Shown: one piece after another, positions 1 through 5,862 of the stretch
Position numbering within the stretch: position 1 is the stretch's first letter
How the letters are laid out: each line of letters opens with the position of its first letter
Origin: Dehalococcoidia bacterium
GTDB lineage: Bacteria > Chloroflexota > Dehalococcoidia > JACVQG01 > JAHKAY01
Length of the DNA stretch: 9,557 nucleotides
Direction of reading: 5' to 3'
Assembly (NCBI GenBank): GCA_030744635.1
Contig: JASLQE010000013.1
Location: 1 to 9,557, forward strand
Position numbers and translations under genes: made by a program
The notes under the pieces: model-generated
The model's database searches: none
Told to the model about the DNA's origin: nothing
What the model saw: the letters and a program-made list of their open reading frames with translations, nothing else

Positions 1-972
1 GGCGGTAGAGGACGGGAGCTGGTCTATGACTGCATTTTCGCCGAGGAGGTGGAGTACCACGGCCTGCTCACCGCCGAGGGCACCATCACCCACCTGCCCC
101 ACGCCCTGCTGGCCTTCGGCTCGCCGGAGCATAAGCGGCGCTTGCTGCCCGCTATTTGCCGGGGGGAGCTACGGCTGTTCCTGGGCTACAGCGAGCCTGA
201 GGCCGGTTCCGACCTAGCGGCCCTTCAGACCAGGGCGGAGCGCCACGGTGAAGGCTTCCGCATCAGCGGCAACAAGCTCTATGCCAGCGATGCCCACCTG
301 GCGGACTACGGCTGGGTGGCCGCACGCACCGGCCAGGGCACCAGCCGCCACCACGACATCTCCCTGTTCCTGGTGGACATGAAAAGCCCCGGGGTATCCG
401 TGACCTCCCATCAGACCATAGCCGGTTGGAACCACCCAGAGGTCTTTTTTGAGGATGTGTATGTCCCCACCGATGCCCTGATAGGGGAGATGGGCGGGGC
501 CTGGAGGCACGTCATGTACGCCCTGGACTACGAGAGGCTCTTCCTGGCCAGCCCCGGCTCCGTAGCCCGCAGCCTCCATCGCCTGCTGGACTGTTGCCGC
601 AAGGGCCCTCGTCCCCGTATGGCGGACCCGGTGGTGGCCCACCGGCTAGCGGAACTGTCAGTAGAGGTGGAGGGCACCCGCCTGCTCTACTACTGGGCGG
701 CCTCCGGCTGCGCCCGGGGTGAGCACCCCCTACCCCAGGCCTCCCTGGCCCTGCTGGTGAAGCGGGAGACGGCCCGCCGTATCGACCGAGCGATGGTGGA
801 GATACTGGGCCAATATGCCCAGCTCCGTCCCGGCTCCCCTTGGGCGCCCGCGGGGGGGGAGGCGGAGCACGAATACCGGGAGAATCTCTACTTCCAGTTC
901 GCCGCCGGCGGCTTTGATATCACCCGCCATGTGGTGGCAGCCCGTGGGCTGGGGCTGCCCCGGACGCCCTGA
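1..972 (+). CDS. Acyl-CoA dehydrogenase, 5'-truncated by window edge
   Basis: The reading frame is open from base 1 and ends with TGA at 970-972, leaving 323 residues. Members usually have 380-400, so roughly 60-90 N-terminal residues lie upstream. It should oxidise an acyl-CoA to the trans-2-enoyl-CoA using FAD in the cytoplasm. The flavin/substrate signature LGYSEPEAGSDLAAL (about 183-227) is intact, followed by the beta-domain stretch ISGNKLYASDAHLADYGWVAA. Helix-G motif ALDYERLFLA places a Glu (codon 532-534) where isovaleryl- and long-chain acyl-CoA dehydrogenases carry their catalytic base. The C-terminal MCAD-type Glu position instead reads FAAGGFD, and the chain ends in the usual RGLGLPR. 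The next gene is a second acyl-CoA dehydrogenase beginning 1 nt after this stop, suggesting a heteromeric enzyme. The ATG at 49 is internal, not the start. Family is certain; substrate is unknown. Confidence 0.93.
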   Translation, partial: GGRGRELVYDCIFAEEVEYHGLLTAEGTITHLPHALLAFGSPEHKRRLLPAICRGELRLFLGYSEPEAGSDLAALQTRAERHGEGFRISGNKLYASDAHLADYGWVAARTGQGTSRHHDISLFLVDMKSPGVSVTSHQTIAGWNHPEVFFEDVYVPTDALIGEMGGAWRHVMYALDYERLFLASPGSVARSLHRLLDCCRKGPRPRMADPVVAHRLAELSVEVEGTRLLYYWAASGCARGEHPLPQASLALLVKRETARRIDRAMVEILGQYAQLRPGSPWAPAGGEAEHEYRENLYFQFAAGGFDITRHVVAARGLGLPRTP

Positions 973-973
973 G

Positions 974-2062
974 ATGGACATCGCTCTTACTCCCACGCAG
1001 GAGATGCTCAGGTCATCCGCCAGGGACTTCCTGGAGAAGGAGTGTCCGCCATCATTGGTGCGGGCCGCCGAGAAGGACCCCCGGGGATACCCGCCAGAGC
1101 TGTGGGAGAGGGTGGCCGCCCTGGGCTGGCCGGGGCTGCTGGTGCCGGCGGGGTACGGCGGCTCCGGGGCCACGCTGCTGGAGGCGGCCCTGCTGATAGA
1201 GGAGGCGGGGCGTGCCGCCCTCCCCGGCCCCCTGCTCCCGGTGCTGTTCTCTACGCTGCTTTTGAGGGAGGCAGGCGATGCTTCTGTACAGGAAAGGCTG
1301 CTGCCCCCCCTGGCCAAAGGCGAGCTCGTCGTATGTCCCGCCCTTGCCGGGCCGGAGTCGGAACCCGTGCGGGCCGGACCCCACGGCACAGGCTACAAGC
1401 TGTGGGGCACAAAGCTCTTCGTGCCGTACGCCGACACGGCGTACGGCCTGATAGTTTCCGCCGATAGTCCTCACGGGGAAGGCCTTTTCCTGATTTACCT
1501 GCCGGCCGATGGCCTGGGCTTCACCCCGCTGTCCACCACCGCCCGCGACCACCAGTTTGAGGTGAAGCTGGATGGGGCGGCTGCCGAGCCGCTTGTTGAG
1601 GGAATGGCGATGGGCCGTGCGGTGGACGGGGGCACCGTGCTCCACTGCGCTCAGACCGTAGGCTGTATGCAGGCCGCCCTAGAGCTCACCGTGGGCTACT
1701 CCCGTCAGCGCCACCAGTTCGGCCGTCCGTTGGGCAGCTTCCAGGCGGTGCACCACCACCTGGCGGATATGTACAGCGACCTGCAAGTAGCCCGCCTGCT
1801 CACCTACCAGGCCGCATGGCGGCTGGCCGCCGGATTGGAGGCGGAGCGGGAGGTATCCATGGCCCGGGTGAAGGTCAGCACCGTAGCCCCGTTCGTCACC
1901 TCCCTGGCCCACCAGGTCCATGGCGGCGTCGGCTACTATACCGATTACCCACTGGAGCTTTACTACCGGCGGGCACTGGCCGGTGCCGTGGCCCTGGGTG
2001 GCGGTCTGGGGCACCGGGAGCGCCTGGCCCGCCATATGGCGGAGAAAGGGGAGGAGCATTGA
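974..2062 (+). CDS. Second, divergent acyl-CoA dehydrogenase subunit
   Basis: A 362-residue acyl-CoA dehydrogenase fold. The N-terminal helical domain begins MDIALTPTQEMLRSSARDFLEKE, with the typical LGWPGLLVPAGYGGSG turn at about residues 48-65. The C-terminal half carries the dimer/FAD-contact motif RQRHQFGRPLGSFQAVHHHLADM and HQVHGGVGYYTDYPLELYYRRAL. The middle domain is degenerate: the usual TEPxAGSD signature is replaced by AGPESEPVRAG. The helix-G position reads AVDGGTVL, and no Glu is visible at either known catalytic-base position. It therefore looks like the non-catalytic or FAD-sharing partner of the upstream gene, as in the alpha2beta2 steroid acyl-CoA dehydrogenases (FadE28/FadE29 type) of actinobacteria. 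The start is the ATG 1 nt after the upstream stop; the frame stays open back to 815, but that part overlaps the upstream gene and is not dehydrogenase-like. Pairing is inferred. Confidence 0.92.
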   Translation: MDIALTPTQEMLRSSARDFLEKECPPSLVRAAEKDPRGYPPELWERVAALGWPGLLVPAGYGGSGATLLEAALLIEEAGRAALPGPLLPVLFSTLLLREAGDASVQERLLPPLAKGELVVCPALAGPESEPVRAGPHGTGYKLWGTKLFVPYADTAYGLIVSADSPHGEGLFLIYLPADGLGFTPLSTTARDHQFEVKLDGAAAEPLVEGMAMGRAVDGGTVLHCAQTVGCMQAALELTVGYSRQRHQFGRPLGSFQAVHHHLADMYSDLQVARLLTYQAAWRLAAGLEAEREVSMARVKVSTVAPFVTSLAHQVHGGVGYYTDYPLELYYRRALAGAVALGGGLGHRERLARHMAEKGEEH

Positions 2063-2499
2063 GCACGCAGGAGCTGGTTTTTGAGGATGTGGAGGTGGGC
2101 CGGGAGCTGCCATCGCTGCGCAAGGAGGTTGACCGTGTGCACATGATGATGTACGGGGCGGCCACCTGGGACTTTATCCGCCTGCACTACGACGAAAGCT
2201 ATGTGCGTGATAAGGGCTTCCCCTCCCCGTTGGTGGACGGCCAGATGTTCGGCGGCCACTTGGCCCAGCTTGTGATGGACTGGGCTGGCCCCAACGCCTT
2301 TCTCAAGTCATTGTCCTTCGATAACCGGGTCCCCGCTTTTGCCGGGGACACCCTCACCTGCCGGGGCACGGTGGCCACCAAGTACCGCTCCGGTGCCGAG
2401 CATGTGGTGGAGTGCCGGCTGTGGGTGGAGAACCAGCGGGGGGAGCGGGTGGTGGGGCAGGCCTCAGCCGCAGTGGCTTTGCCATCCCGAAACGGGTAG
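2059..2499 (+). CDS. MaoC-like hot-dog-fold enoyl-CoA hydratase/dehydratase
   Basis: A 146-residue single hot-dog protein. The start is TTG at 2059, overlapping the upstream stop by 4 nt and preceded by GGGGAGGAG at 2048-2056; no ATG gives a sensible N-terminus. It opens STQELVFEDVEVGRELPSL, the usual MaoC lead-in. The motif WDFIRLHYDESYVRDKGFPSPLVDG keeps an Asp-(x4)-His pair (D38, H43), matching the catalytic dyad of R-specific enoyl-CoA hydratases, and the following GFPSPLVDGQMFGG matches the substrate-loop/helix region. The C-terminal strands run VPAFAGDTLTCRGTV... and VVGQASAAVALP. By family it adds water to, or removes it from, a CoA thioester. Translational coupling to two acyl-CoA dehydrogenases suggests it hydrates their enoyl-CoA product. 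Members of this family can also work as heterodimers; no partner is seen here. Confidence 0.86.
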   Translation: MSTQELVFEDVEVGRELPSLRKEVDRVHMMMYGAATWDFIRLHYDESYVRDKGFPSPLVDGQMFGGHLAQLVMDWAGPNAFLKSLSFDNRVPAFAGDTLTCRGTVATKYRSGAEHVVECRLWVENQRGERVVGQASAAVALPSRNG

Positions 2500-2525
2500 C
2501 TTCCCGTGGTACGCCCCCGGGTGGG

Positions 2526-2628
2526 AGCCCTGCCCCAGGGCGCGGCAAGCAGCGCCCCTACCGCCTTGGAGGTACTAGGGGGCTTCGCCCCCTGGAAAAT
2601 AGTACCCGGGTGGGTGGGTGGAAAAGAA
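2526..2628. repeat. Structured interspersed repeat, copy A
   Basis: About 103 bp that aligns by eye at roughly three quarters identity with 3242-3345, in the same orientation. Shared blocks include AGCCCTG, CGGCAAG-AGCGCCCCT, GGGGGC...GCCCCCT/GCCCCT and TACCCGGG-GGGTGGGTGG-AAAGAA. Inside it, AGGGGGC (2577-2583), TTC and GCCCCCT (2587-2593) form a 7 bp hairpin, and CCCTG/CAGGG (2528-2540) a smaller one. Similarity may extend leftward to GTA at 2509. No transposase or recognisable coding sequence lies in it. Confidence 0.8.
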
Positions 2629-2649
2629 TGGCGCTTAACACCCGTGCAA

Positions 2650-2679
2650 GGGGGCACAAGTTGTGGAGATCTTGCCCCC
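2650..2679 (+). other. Hairpin in the leader of the DinB-like gene
   Basis: GGGGGCA (2650-2656) pairs with TGCCCCC (2673-2679) across a 16-base loop that includes the TTGTG half of a second, overlapping palindrome, CACAAGTTGTG (2655-2665). The structure ends 5 nt before the ribosome binding site at 2685, so it could influence translation or simply be repeat-associated junk. No promoter could be picked with confidence in 2629-2700. Confidence 0.45.
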
Positions 2680-2700
2680 GCAGGAAAGGAGACGAGTCGG

Positions 2701-3174
2701 ATGGCAACACATGGTCACGGTGATAACGCCCTTGCTCCCCTAGACAGACTGGACAAGACGGTGAGGGATGCACTTGCGTATTTTGAGGGTATAGGTCCTA
2801 CAACCAAGGGGGGTGCCCATGTATGGGGTGCCTGGGAAGTACTGAGCCATTTCCTGTTCTGGCACGAGGCCACCATTGAGGGTATGCAGTCGGTAGCTCG
2901 CGGTGGCGGTCCCCACCGGCTGAAGGCGTCCGCAGGTGAACTGAATGCCGAGGCGATAGCCAAACATCAGGGGGCGAGCCGCCCTGATCTAACGGGGCGC
3001 CTTGGAGCGTTGCATGAGGAGTTGCGGCGGGTAATACATAGCCTCCCCAACTTGGATATACCCGTTATGATGCGGGTGGATGGGACCCTGCTATCGGGGA
3101 GACAACGCCTTGAAGCGATTGACTGGCACTGGGCCCAGCACATTGTAGAACTGGAGGCTGCCCAGCAGTCCTGA
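2701..3174 (+). CDS. DinB-like / ClbS-type four-helix-bundle protein
   Basis: 157 residues, starting at ATG 2701 behind AAAGGAG (2685-2691) with 9 nt spacing. The frame stays open upstream to 2506, but that part is repeat sequence. The metal triad of the DinB superfamily is visible: H50 in WEVLSHFLFWHE (helix 2), and H143 and H147 as HxxxH in IDWHWAQHIVEL (last helix). The N-terminus is His-rich (MATHGHGD). Such proteins form homodimeric helical bundles that bind a divalent metal. Characterised relatives include thiol-dependent transferases/isomerases and the ClbS resistance protein, but most are unassigned, so I give no reaction. It stands alone between two copies of a ~104 bp repeat and uses visibly more A/T-ending codons than the flanking operons (for example TAT TTT GAG GGT ATA GGT CCT), which suggests separate acquisition. 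Confidence 0.78.
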   Translation: MATHGHGDNALAPLDRLDKTVRDALAYFEGIGPTTKGGAHVWGAWEVLSHFLFWHEATIEGMQSVARGGGPHRLKASAGELNAEAIAKHQGASRPDLTGRLGALHEELRRVIHSLPNLDIPVMMRVDGTLLSGRQRLEAIDWHWAQHIVELEAAQQS

Positions 3175-3230
3175 TACAATGCGTCCCTCGTCATACCCTG
3201 CCTCCGGGCTAAGGCCGGGGGGGGCTTGTA

Positions 3231-3252
3231 GGGACAGGGCAAGCCCTGTCCC
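3231..3252. repeat. Perfect 10 bp inverted repeat
   Basis: GGGACAGGGC (3231-3240), AA, GCCCTGTCCC (3243-3252). As RNA it would fold as a 9 bp stem with a CAAG tetraloop. It lies 56 nt after the DinB-like stop and overlaps the left end of repeat copy B. It could stop transcription, but no T-run follows, so it is not a classical intrinsic terminator. An eight-G run sits just before it (3217-3224). Confidence 0.7.
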
Positions 3253-3345
3253 AGAGCACGGCAAGGAGCGCCCCTGCCCACAATGGGGGTTCCAGGGGGC
3301 GGAGCCCCTGAGGAATAAATACCCGGGCGGGTGGGTGGGAAAGAA
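3242..3345. repeat. Structured interspersed repeat, copy B
   Basis: This is the second copy of the element at 2526-2628, in direct orientation and 104 bp long. The central stem is preserved although its sequence has changed: CAGGGG (3293-3298) pairs with CCCCTG (3305-3310), while the loop is GCGGAG rather than TTC. The right end, TACCCGGGCGGGTGGGTGGG then AAAGAA, is the best conserved part. In this copy the flanking inverted repeats at 3231-3252 and 3330-3361 add further fold-back potential. Confidence 0.8.
3325..3339 (+). other. Canonical G-quadruplex motif at repeat end
   Basis: GGGCGGGTGGGTGGG: four G-triplets with single-base loops, the arrangement known to give very stable quadruplexes. 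In copy A the equivalent is GGGTGGGTGGGTGG (2608-2621), one G short of the full pattern. The motif ends about 70 bp upstream of the promoter at 3407. Confidence 0.7.
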
Positions 3346-3361
3346 AACGGCCCCACCCACC
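3330..3361. repeat. 10 bp inverted repeat, GGTGGGTGGG / CCCACCCACC
   Basis: The left arm 3330-3339 and the right arm 3352-3361 are exact complements, separated by a 12 nt A-rich loop. The left arm shares bases with the G-quadruplex motif, so hairpin and quadruplex are mutually exclusive folds. There is no T-run afterwards. The right arm is absent from copy A. Confidence 0.65.
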
Positions 3362-3382
3362 ACCGGAGAATGGCCCGCTGCA

Positions 3383-3404
3383 ATTAGTGACATGGTTCAC
3401 TAAT
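3383..3404. promoter_or_regulatory. Candidate operator: 8+8 bp inverted repeat
   Basis: ATTAGTGA (3383-3390) and TCACTAAT (3397-3404) are perfect complements with a 6 bp spacer, a 22 bp AT-rich dyad in GC-rich surroundings. It ends 2 bp before the -35 box at 3407. A direct repeat, ATGGTT[C/G]AC, also occurs with an 11 bp period (3392-3400 and 3403-3411), placing a second half on the same helix face and overlapping the -35. The size and symmetry fit a dimeric helix-turn-helix regulator; which one is unknown. Confidence 0.6.
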
Positions 3405-3406
3405 GG

Positions 3407-3436
3407 TTGACAGCCCTAAGACCTGCGGCGCATAAT
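3407..3436 (+). promoter_or_regulatory. Promoter of the dehydratase/reductase operon
   Basis: TTGACA (3407-3412, full consensus -35), an 18 bp spacer, then CATAAT (3431-3436). The predicted transcript start is near 3443, about 22 nt before the ATG at 3465. It is the strongest sigma70-type match I see in the window and sits directly downstream of a candidate operator. Confidence 0.7.
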
Positions 3437-3464
3437 TACTTAGCGATTGTGGTGGAGGCATAGA

Positions 3465-4595
3465 ATGGCATCGGTGTTAGACAGGCTTGCTCCCATAGTC
3501 CAGGACCCGTATCTACCGGCCCGCGAGGCCAAGGCCAAGGGGATGTCCGTGGTGGCCATAAGCCCCATGCACTTCCCCGAGGAATTGATACATGCGGCCG
3601 GGGCGCTGCCGGTCATTCTCCAGGAGAGCAATGAGCCGGTAACAGATGGGTTCGGGCATATATACCCCTTCTACTGCGGCTTCTCCCGCAGCAATGTGGA
3701 CTGGGCGGTGAAGGGCAAGCTGGGGCTGTTTGACGCCGTAGTCATCTCCGATGTCTGCCTTCAGTTGCGACACATGGGCCACATAATGCGCCGTAACATG
3801 CCCAAGACCCCGTTCCTGTATATACAGTGGCCCCTGGAGGCCAGTGTAGCCCGCTGGCTGTCTTTTTCAGTGGAGCAACTGGGCCGCCTGAGGACACGGC
3901 TGGAGCAGATAACGGGCCACACGATTACCGATGATGCCCTCCAGAACAGTATCGCCCTTTTCAACCGCCACCGTGACCTGCTGCAGCGGGTGTATGACAT
4001 CCGGCAACAGAAGCCGGGGGTGCTGCGGGCCAAGGACATGGTGAATGTGGTGCTGACTGGGATGGTCATGCCCAAAGAAGAGCATATCTCCCTGCTAGAG
4101 GAGCTTATTCCGGAGTTGGAAAAGAAGGAGCCCTCCGCCGACGGCAAAGTGAAGCTGTTTACCTCCGGACACTACTGCCAAGCGGTCAAGACGGACATTC
4201 TGGACCTGATGGAGGACCTGGGAGGAGTGGTGGTGGGGGATGATTTGTACACCGGTCGACGCTACTTTGCCACCCAGATGCCCACAGGCGTCCCGCCTAT
4301 AGAGTCCATGGCGCGCCGCTATCTGGAGCTCAAGGTGCCCTGCCCCACCCGCTATGACCCCAAGCAGGAGTGGGGCCGCTATGTGGCCGAAGCGTCGCCC
4401 CAGTCCGGTGCCAAAGGGCTGGTGACCATGGTGGTCAAGTTCTGCGAGCCTCACATGATTTACTACCCCTTCCTGCGGGATGTGCTGAACGGGGCCGGGG
4501 TGCCCCACCTGATGATAGAGACGGAGCACGAGGTGGTCTCCCTGGAGGGTACCCGCACCCGGCTCCAGGCCTTCATAGAAATGCTTTCAGCTTAG
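3465..4595 (+). CDS. 2-hydroxyacyl-CoA dehydratase D-component / BcrC-HgdB-type subunit
   Basis: 376 residues, the length of HgdB/FldC/BcrC-type subunits. Start ATG 3465 follows TGGAGG (3453-3458) at 6 nt; TTG 3447 in the same frame lies almost at the predicted transcript start and is rejected. N-terminal VVAISPMHFPEELIHAAGALPV is the family's Rossmann-like opening. Three cysteines fit cluster ligation: C71 (YPFYCGFSRS), C98 (SDVCLQLRHMG) and C327 (VVKFCEPHMIYYP). The C-terminus HLMIETEHEV...TRLQAFIEML is the usual dimer-facing end. By family, the subunit pairs with a second D-component subunit, each holding a [4Fe-4S] cluster, and uses a single high-energy electron to dehydrate a 2-hydroxyacyl-CoA or reduce an aromatic acyl-CoA. 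The partner gene follows after 8 nt and the activator after that. Which of the two chemistries applies cannot be told here. Confidence 0.88.
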   Translation: MASVLDRLAPIVQDPYLPAREAKAKGMSVVAISPMHFPEELIHAAGALPVILQESNEPVTDGFGHIYPFYCGFSRSNVDWAVKGKLGLFDAVVISDVCLQLRHMGHIMRRNMPKTPFLYIQWPLEASVARWLSFSVEQLGRLRTRLEQITGHTITDDALQNSIALFNRHRDLLQRVYDIRQQKPGVLRAKDMVNVVLTGMVMPKEEHISLLEELIPELEKKEPSADGKVKLFTSGHYCQAVKTDILDLMEDLGGVVVGDDLYTGRRYFATQMPTGVPPIESMARRYLELKVPCPTRYDPKQEWGRYVAEASPQSGAKGLVTMVVKFCEPHMIYYPFLRDVLNGAGVPHLMIETEHEVVSLEGTRTRLQAFIEMLSA

Positions 4596-4603
4596 GGGGA
4601 CAT

Positions 4604-5860
4604 ATGCAGCAAAAACGGACCAACCGGATGGATAGCGTGGCCCTGGTGGGCCGGGCGGTGGATGGCTTCTACGCCGACCTCAGGGATGCCGGGGAACGCA
4701 AGGACGCGGTAGCTTTCTGCGATGGCTTTCCCCTACCCTTCCCACTCCTGCGGGCCATGGATGTGCCCTACTTCTACGGAGATGCCTACTCGGCCCTGGT
4801 GGCCGCGCGCCACAAGGAGAAACCCCTGCAGCAGGTTGCTGAAGACCGCGGCTTCATAGTGGAGGTCTGCTCGTATACTCGTAACGCCATGGGCTGTGCC
4901 CTCTACCCGGAGGAGGAGCGTGCCCAGGGGCACCCACTGTGGCAAATACCCCACCCCAGCTTTGTGCTAGTCACCGACCCCGGATGCAGCATGCTGGTGA
5001 ACTGGGGCGATGCCGAGCGGCGCCAGTTCAATGTGCCCATGTTCCTGATTCAGCTCCCCCACTTCTGGGGGGATGAGGATGAGGGCGAGGCCATGGAGTT
5101 TACCGTGAAGCAGCTACGGGAGTGCGTCACCTTCCTGGAGGACATGCTGCACCGCCCCTTCAACTGGGACCGGCTCAGCGAGATAATAGCCGATACAAAG
5201 GTGGCCACCACCATCCGCAAAGAGGCCATGGAGATGTGCAAAGTGACCCCCTCCCCGGCCACCTTCTTCGACTGGGCCTCCGCCCTGGGCGGCGTCAACT
5301 ACCTGCTGGGCAAGCCCCAGTGCCGTGAGCTCTACCAGGCCATCAAAGACGAGGTTGTCCAGAGGGTGCAGAAAAAAGAAGGGGCTGTCATCGGGGAGAA
5401 GTACCGGCTCTATTGGGACGGCATCATGTGCTGGCCCAAGCTGGGCGTCCTGGGCGATAAGTTTGCCAGCCTGGGCGCCTGTGTGGTTGCCGGTCGGTAC
5501 ACCCACCTGGGGTTCTACAACCTGCCGGAGGCGATGGACCCCACGAAGCCGTTGGAGAGTCTGGCCGCCAACGGCATGGCCCTGCACGCCAACCACAACC
5601 TGGACTGGCTTGTGGACAACATATCCAACCTGTGCCAGGAATACAACATAGACGGTATTGTATGTCACGCCCACCGCACCTGCCGTCCCCTGGCCGCCCC
5701 CCAGCTGGAGATTATGGACGGCGTTTCCCGCCGCCTGGGCATACCGGCCGTGTTCTTTGAGGCCGATATGGCAGACGAGACCTTTTACGCCGATGCCCAG
5801 GTGGACACGCGGATCCAGGCCCTCCTGGAAGAGATCGATGCCCGGAGGAAGGGCCGCTGA
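4604..5860 (+). CDS. 2-hydroxyacyl-CoA dehydratase D-component / BcrB-HgdA-type subunit
   Basis: 418 residues, between typical FldB (about 407) and BcrB (about 436). Start ATG 4604 has AGGGGGA (4594-4600) only 3 nt upstream; ATG 4628 in frame is an alternative. Likely cluster cysteines are C98 (TRNAMGCALYP), C128 (TDPGCSMLVNW) and one of C354/C360 in IDGIVCHAHRTCRPLAAPQ, a motif shared by the larger D-component subunit. The ending GIPAVFFEADMADETFYADAQVDTRI corresponds to the family's conserved C-terminal acidic motif followed by a helix. It should pair with the upstream subunit as the catalytic heterodimer in the cytoplasm. It has many additional cysteines (for example C39 and C89), so an unusual cluster arrangement is possible but not shown. 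The gene is 8 nt from its upstream neighbour and 2 nt from the activator gene: one operon. Confidence 0.87.
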   Translation: MQQKRTNRMDSVALVGRAVDGFYADLRDAGERKDAVAFCDGFPLPFPLLRAMDVPYFYGDAYSALVAARHKEKPLQQVAEDRGFIVEVCSYTRNAMGCALYPEEERAQGHPLWQIPHPSFVLVTDPGCSMLVNWGDAERRQFNVPMFLIQLPHFWGDEDEGEAMEFTVKQLRECVTFLEDMLHRPFNWDRLSEIIADTKVATTIRKEAMEMCKVTPSPATFFDWASALGGVNYLLGKPQCRELYQAIKDEVVQRVQKKEGAVIGEKYRLYWDGIMCWPKLGVLGDKFASLGACVVAGRYTHLGFYNLPEAMDPTKPLESLAANGMALHANHNLDWLVDNISNLCQEYNIDGIVCHAHRTCRPLAAPQLEIMDGVSRRLGIPAVFFEADMADETFYADAQVDTRIQALLEEIDARRKGR

Positions 5861-5862
5861 CC

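Noticed and set aside
880..897. The acyl-CoA dehydrogenase contains ENLYFQ, the recognition core of TEV protease, as if from an expression construct.
   Set aside because: It lies in the natural C-terminal region that aligns with the family (followed by AAGGFDITRH and RGLGLPR), the next residue is F rather than G/S, and no vector sequence surrounds it. Chance match.
815..973. Upstream extension of the second acyl-CoA dehydrogenase to 815.
   Set aside because: This part overlaps the first dehydrogenase in another frame and does not look like the family; ATG 974 gives the typical N-terminus.
730..1389. Long minus-strand open frame of 219 codons, and similar antisense frames across the window.
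   Set aside because: High GC content opens antisense frames opposite well-conserved genes. The translations are low-complexity Pro/Ala/Gly/Ser with no family motifs and no RBS.
2506..2700. N-terminal extension of the DinB-like protein to 2506.
   Set aside because: It covers repeat copy A and the leader hairpin; a strong RBS sits just before ATG 2701, and the DinB-like homology begins there.
3447..3464. TTG 3447 as start of the first D-component subunit.
   Set aside because: It would be only a few bases from the predicted transcript start with no RBS; TGGAGG is correctly spaced for ATG 3465.
2500..3464. CRISPR array suspected from the recurrent GC-rich blocks.
   Set aside because: There are only two copies, about 700 bp apart, diverged and with a gene between them; there is no regular spacing and no cas gene.
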